Assembly (NCBI GenBank): GCA_964403175.1
Contig: CAYOFH010000121.1
Span: 1 to 10,153, forward strand
Origin: Marinilabilia sp964403175
Lineage (GTDB): Bacteria; Bacteroidota; Bacteroidia; Bacteroidales; Marinilabiliaceae
DNA length: 10,153 nt
Reading direction: 5' to 3'
A program made the translations under genes and the position numbers. How positions within the stretch are numbered: the stretch's first letter is position 1; every line of letters starts with the position of its first letter. The notes below the pieces were generated by a model. The model was not told where the DNA came from, ran no database searches, and was given only the letters and a program-made list of their open reading frames with translations. Shown piece after piece: positions 7,352-10,153 of the stretch.

Positions 7352-8137
7352 ATGAAAAGTACCATCTGTTTTTTAATATTGGTATTACTTATATTCTTGT
7401 GCAGTTGCACTAATACTCAGCAAAAACAAACAACCGGATCGAAAGAACAGCTGACTCTATTGGTTGCAGCCAGTCTTACCGAAGTAATAACAGCTTTGGC
7501 CGACAGCGTGAAAAAAGACCTTGGCATAAAATTGAAGCTTAATCCTGCTTCATCGGGAACCCTGGCAAGACAAATAACAAGAGAGATTCCATGCGATATT
7601 TATATTTCTGCCAGCAAGCCCTGGATGGATTACATTGAGGAAAAAGGTTATATCATTCCTGAATCGCGTCACATTCCGGCCCAAAACAAGCTCGTATTGA
7701 TCGCCCCAAAAGGCAGAGAAATAAAAAAAACCTTTAACTTAACCAGCCTGCCCTCTTCACTTGAAACTCGTTTGTCCATTGGAGACCCTGCACATGTCCC
7801 GGCAGGAAAATATGCGGTAGAAGCCCTCCAATCATTAAAAATTTATCCTCTGTTATCCGACAAAATTTTGCCCGCCAAAGATGTTCGTTCAGCATTAATG
7901 ATGGTCGAACTGGAAGAGACCAATTTTGGAGTTGTTTTTAAAACAGATGCTATCCGCTCGGAAAAAGTAACCATTGTGGCCACTTTCCCTGATTCATTGC
8001 ATCAGGCAATAACTTATCATGCAGCTGTTCTAAAAACATCAATGAAGAAAAAATCGGCACAAAAAGTACTTGATTATTTCAGAAATGAAAAATCCCGAAA
8101 AGTATGGGCTGATTATGGCTTTCCTGGTGTGGAGTAA
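7352..8137 (+). CDS. modA: Molybdate/tungstate ABC transporter substrate-binding lipoprotein ModA
   Basis: 261 residues; binds molybdate or tungstate outside the inner membrane and delivers it to ModB. The N-terminus is a lipoprotein signal, a hydrophobic core (5-17) followed by LCSC with C19 as the likely lipidated residue (Cys at the -2 position is uncommon but tolerated), then a polar Q/T/K linker. Family motifs in order: AASLTEV (39-45, oxyanion-binding S41), ASSGTLARQI (66-75, second binding Ser in SSG), PCDIYISASKPWMDY (80-94), GDPAHVPAGKYA (144-155), and ELEETNFGVVFKTDA ending near residue 200. In the last motif the family usually has Tyr (GxVYxTDA; E. coli Y170) but here it is Phe (F196), removing one hydrogen-bond donor to the anion. 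It is the first gene of modABC, with its stop 19 bases before the preferred modB start. Molybdate versus tungstate cannot be decided from sequence. Confidence 0.95.
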   Translation: MKSTICFLILVLLIFLCSCTNTQQKQTTGSKEQLTLLVAASLTEVITALADSVKKDLGIKLKLNPASSGTLARQITREIPCDIYISASKPWMDYIEEKGYIIPESRHIPAQNKLVLIAPKGREIKKTFNLTSLPSSLETRLSIGDPAHVPAGKYAVEALQSLKIYPLLSDKILPAKDVRSALMMVELEETNFGVVFKTDAIRSEKVTIVATFPDSLHQAITYHAAVLKTSMKKKSAQKVLDYFRNEKSRKVWADYGFPGVE

Positions 8138-8156
8138 TAAATCAATTGGACCTGAT

Positions 8157-8813
8157 ATGGAGTACAATGCAATATGGCTTTCATTAAAAGTGGGAGTGCT
8201 GACTTCCATAATTGCTTTACCTCTTGCAATAATTTGCGGATATGTACTTGCCCGGAAGCAATTCATAGGAAAAGCAATTATAGAAGCTCTGTTGCATTTA
8301 CCAATGGTATTACCTCCTGTAACCACCGGTTATTTACTGCTTGTTTTTTTGGGCACCAACGGGATAGTGGGGAGATGGTTGTTCGAATGGTTCGGCATTC
8401 GTCTTACCTTTTCCTTCGAAGCAGCAGTAATCGCCTCAACCATAGTCTCTTTTCCGCTTATCATCAGAGCCGTAAAAGTTGCAATGCAAATGGTTGACCC
8501 CCGTCTGGAAGAAGCTTCAAGGTCTCTTGGAGCCTCTCCTGCCAAAACATTTTTTTACATCACCCTGCCCCTTGCCCGGCCTGGTATTCTAGGTGGGTTT
8601 GTTCTGGGATTTGCCCGAAGTCTGGGAGAATTTGGAGCCACCATTACTTTTGCGGGCAATATTGCCGGAGAAACGCGAACTCTGCCTTTGGCTATTTATG
8701 CAATGATGCAGGTGCCGGGCCAGGAAAACGAAACTTTTATACTTGTAATGGTATCGGTGCTTATCTCTTTTGTGGCCATTATTGGTTCGTATTATATATA
8801 CCGGAGTAGATAG
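8157..8813 (+). CDS. modB: Molybdate ABC transporter permease ModB
   Basis: Integral inner-membrane channel subunit of the importer, 218 residues. About five hydrophobic segments are visible (near 8-31, 41-66, 87-107, 143-165 and 194-215). The cytoplasmic EAA loop that docks on the ATPase is EEASRSLGASPAKTFFYITL with LP at 137-138, and the ModB-typical RSLGEFGATITFAGN follows at 154-168. The open frame extends back to an ATG at 8070, but that start would overlap modA by 68 bases and add a non-family N-terminal stretch. ATG at 8157 gives MEYNAIWLSLKVGVL, the family N-terminus, and leaves a 19-base gap after modA, so I use it. No Shine-Dalgarno decides the issue. It is co-directional with modA and probably co-transcribed. 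Confidence 0.95.
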   Translation: MEYNAIWLSLKVGVLTSIIALPLAIICGYVLARKQFIGKAIIEALLHLPMVLPPVTTGYLLLVFLGTNGIVGRWLFEWFGIRLTFSFEAAVIASTIVSFPLIIRAVKVAMQMVDPRLEEASRSLGASPAKTFFYITLPLARPGILGGFVLGFARSLGEFGATITFAGNIAGETRTLPLAIYAMMQVPGQENETFILVMVSVLISFVAIIGSYYIYRSR

Positions 8814-9065
8814 TTGTAAACTGAGGGTTGGGAGTTACAGTTGGAGGCTGGAGCTTAGAAACTGGAGACTGGAGGTTAGAAGCTAGAGGCTTGAAACTGG
8901 AAGTTAGAGGTTGGATAAAGATTGTAGTTAAAAACACTATTTACATCCACAGAAAAATGAACAATTATTGATTTGTTGGACTAACCAGGCAGTAAAGCTG
9001 ACATTAATCCAAACTTCAATAGAAATTTCTACAGATATACTTGTTATTGTATTAAAAATCTTACC
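8814..9065 (+). other. Unusually long modB-modC spacer
   Basis: 252 bases with no supportable gene. The first part is the degenerate heptamer repeat (8822-8918). The second part is AT-rich and contains TATACTTG at 9036-9043, one mismatch from the Bacteroidota -7 box TAnnTTTG and 22 bases before the modC start, but without a matching TTTG at the proper upstream distance. modC may therefore be read from modA through the spacer or from a weak promoter of its own. No terminator-like hairpin was seen. Confidence 0.6.
8822..8918 (+). repeat. Degenerate tandem heptamer repeat, consensus TNGARRY
   Basis: Starting nine bases after the modB stop, the plus strand can be cut into about 14 consecutive units of seven bases (one unit of six at 8836-8841), each beginning with T, followed by mostly purines and usually ending in C or T. 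Examples are tggaggc at 8842, tggagac at 8863, tagaagc at 8877, tagaggc at 8884 and tggaagt at 8898. The result is a purine-rich strand with a pyrimidine-T step every seven bases. Seven is not a multiple of three and the run is outside any gene, so it is not a coding repeat. Its role is unknown. Edges are approximate because the units are diverged. Confidence 0.75.
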
Positions 9066-10153
9066 ATGCATAACCACCTAAAAGTCAACATATCATTTAG
9101 CCGTCCTGGATTTTCATTATACATTAATGAAACTTTCGAGGCCGGGATTACCGGTATTTTTGGGAAAAGTGGTTCGGGAAAAACAACTTTGCTGCAATGC
9201 ATCAGTGGATTTGAAACTCCTCATAAAGGATCAATCACAAGCAATGGAAGAACATTATATTCTTCCGACAAAAAAGAGAATACTACCTCTCACAAGCGAC
9301 GGGTGGGATATGTTTTTCAGGAAGGCAGATTGTTTCCTCATCTTTCGGTCAGAAAAAATCTGATTTACGGAAGTTCTGATCAAAAAAGCCAGAACTCCCT
9401 AAAACAACTGGAGCTGGTAGTATCAACACTCGAAATCGCTCATCTGATTAATAAAAACCCAAATCAACTATCCGGGGGAGAAAAGCAAAGAATTGCCCTG
9501 GGCAGGGCATTACTGGCATCGCCTGAGATTCTTTTACTCGATGAACCATTCAGCGCGCTGGATCAGCAATTAAGACAGCAAATAATCCCTTACATCTCAA
9601 AAATCTCCCGGTTGTTAAACATCCCGGTTCTGATTGTCAGCCATGATCTCCCCGACATCATTAAGCTAACCAACCGGTTGTGTCTGATAAACGAAGGCAA
9701 AGTGATTGCTCATGATAACTATGAATCCTTGTTACAAAAGAAAACATTATTCCAAATAATCCCCGCTGCTGACACTCTGAACGCTATCACCTTAAAAATA
9801 AAAGCTGTAAACAGAGATAACGGTATGATTACTCTCAACGGTTTTGGCCACGGAGAAAAAGTAAATGTTTTGTTTGAGCCCAACAGCAACAGTTATGAAA
9901 CGGGCAGCAGGATGAAGATTTTTCTGCGCCCGGATCACATTATACTGGCAAAGACACGAATGAAAGAAACCTCTTTGCGAAATCAGATAAAAGGCCGTAT
10001 AACGGAGACTTTTGATGAGGGTGCACGAATGCTTTGCCTGGTTGACTGCGGCTTCCCAATGATAGCGGAGGTTAGCAGGGCAGCGGGAGAAGAGCTGGCA
10101 TTGAAAAAGGATAGTCCGGTGTATTGCCTTTTTAAAACCCTGTCGCTGGATGC
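9066..10153 (+). CDS. modC: Molybdate ABC transporter ATP-binding protein ModC (C-terminus cut by window edge)
   Basis: ATPase subunit that drives molybdate import; cytoplasmic, docked on ModB. 362 codons are present with no stop before the edge. E. coli ModC is 352 residues, so only a few residues are likely missing. ABC motifs in order: Walker A GKSGSGKTT (33-41), Q-loop VFQEGRLFPHL (Q85), signature LSGGEKQR (135-142), Walker B LLLDEP (D159, E160), D-loop SALD (163-166) and the H-loop histidine in VSHD (H193). A C-terminal Mop/TOBE domain follows from about residue 303 (SLRNQIKGRITE onward), which in ModC binds oxyanion and can feed back on transport. The conserved LRPDHI segment lies at 287-292, just ahead of it. 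Start ATG at 9066 gives the usual short N-terminal strand before Walker A; no Shine-Dalgarno is visible. All catalytic residues are intact. Confidence 0.95.
   Translation, partial: MHNHLKVNISFSRPGFSLYINETFEAGITGIFGKSGSGKTTLLQCISGFETPHKGSITSNGRTLYSSDKKENTTSHKRRVGYVFQEGRLFPHLSVRKNLIYGSSDQKSQNSLKQLELVVSTLEIAHLINKNPNQLSGGEKQRIALGRALLASPEILLLDEPFSALDQQLRQQIIPYISKISRLLNIPVLIVSHDLPDIIKLTNRLCLINEGKVIAHDNYESLLQKKTLFQIIPAADTLNAITLKIKAVNRDNGMITLNGFGHGEKVNVLFEPNSNSYETGSRMKIFLRPDHIILAKTRMKETSLRNQIKGRITETFDEGARMLCLVDCGFPMIAEVSRAAGEELALKKDSPVYCLFKTLSLD

Noticed and set aside
8070..8156. N-terminal extension of modB from the upstream ATG
   Set aside because: Would overlap the end of modA by 68 bases and add residues that do not look like the ModB N-terminus; start at 8157 matches the family.
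8822..8918. CRISPR array or coding repeat
   Set aside because: Units are 7 bases, diverged, with no spacers, and the period is not a multiple of three.

Overview
The window looks like chromosome from a member of the Bacteroidota, most likely a Bacteroidales/Marinilabiliales-type organism. Four things point there. The arginine decarboxylase is nearly residue-for-residue the short (630 aa) Bacteroides-type SpeA. Two exported proteins have signal peptides ending in the Bacteroidota-style 'SAQ' / 'SGQ' cleavage region. A TPR-solenoid protein sits beside a TonB-receptor-like barrel. Shine-Dalgarno sequences are absent in front of every gene. The DNA is moderately AT-rich and shows no phage, transposase, tRNA, rRNA or CRISPR content.

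Layout. Bases 1-1892 (minus strand) hold speA, biosynthetic arginine decarboxylase, complete except for the last base of what is probably its stop codon. A 161-bp gap follows with a C-rich/G-rich palindromic REP-like element. Bases 2054-3793 (minus) encode an exported outer-membrane beta-barrel that resembles a TonB-dependent receptor barrel without a plug domain. Bases 3956-6982 (minus) encode a 1008-residue exported protein made almost entirely of TPR-like helical repeats. The TPR gene lies upstream of the barrel gene; a nested hairpin separates them. Bases 6983-7351 are a 369-bp divergent intergenic region. On the plus strand, 7352-8137, 8157-8813 and 9066-10153 encode ModA, ModB and ModC, a complete molybdate (or tungstate) ABC importer; ModC lacks only its last residues at the window edge. 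modB and modC are separated by an unusual 252-bp gap carrying a degenerate 7-bp tandem repeat.

How the genes work together. ModA is a lipoprotein that captures the oxyanion, ModB forms the membrane channel and ModC is the ATPase with a C-terminal Mop/TOBE domain; the product feeds molybdenum (or tungsten) cofactor enzymes. SpeA makes agmatine for polyamine synthesis and looks functionally independent of its neighbours. The TPR protein plus barrel is a plausible two-part envelope system of unknown function (periplasmic scaffold plus outer-membrane barrel). It is the best candidate here for undescribed biology, although both components belong to widespread Bacteroidota families.
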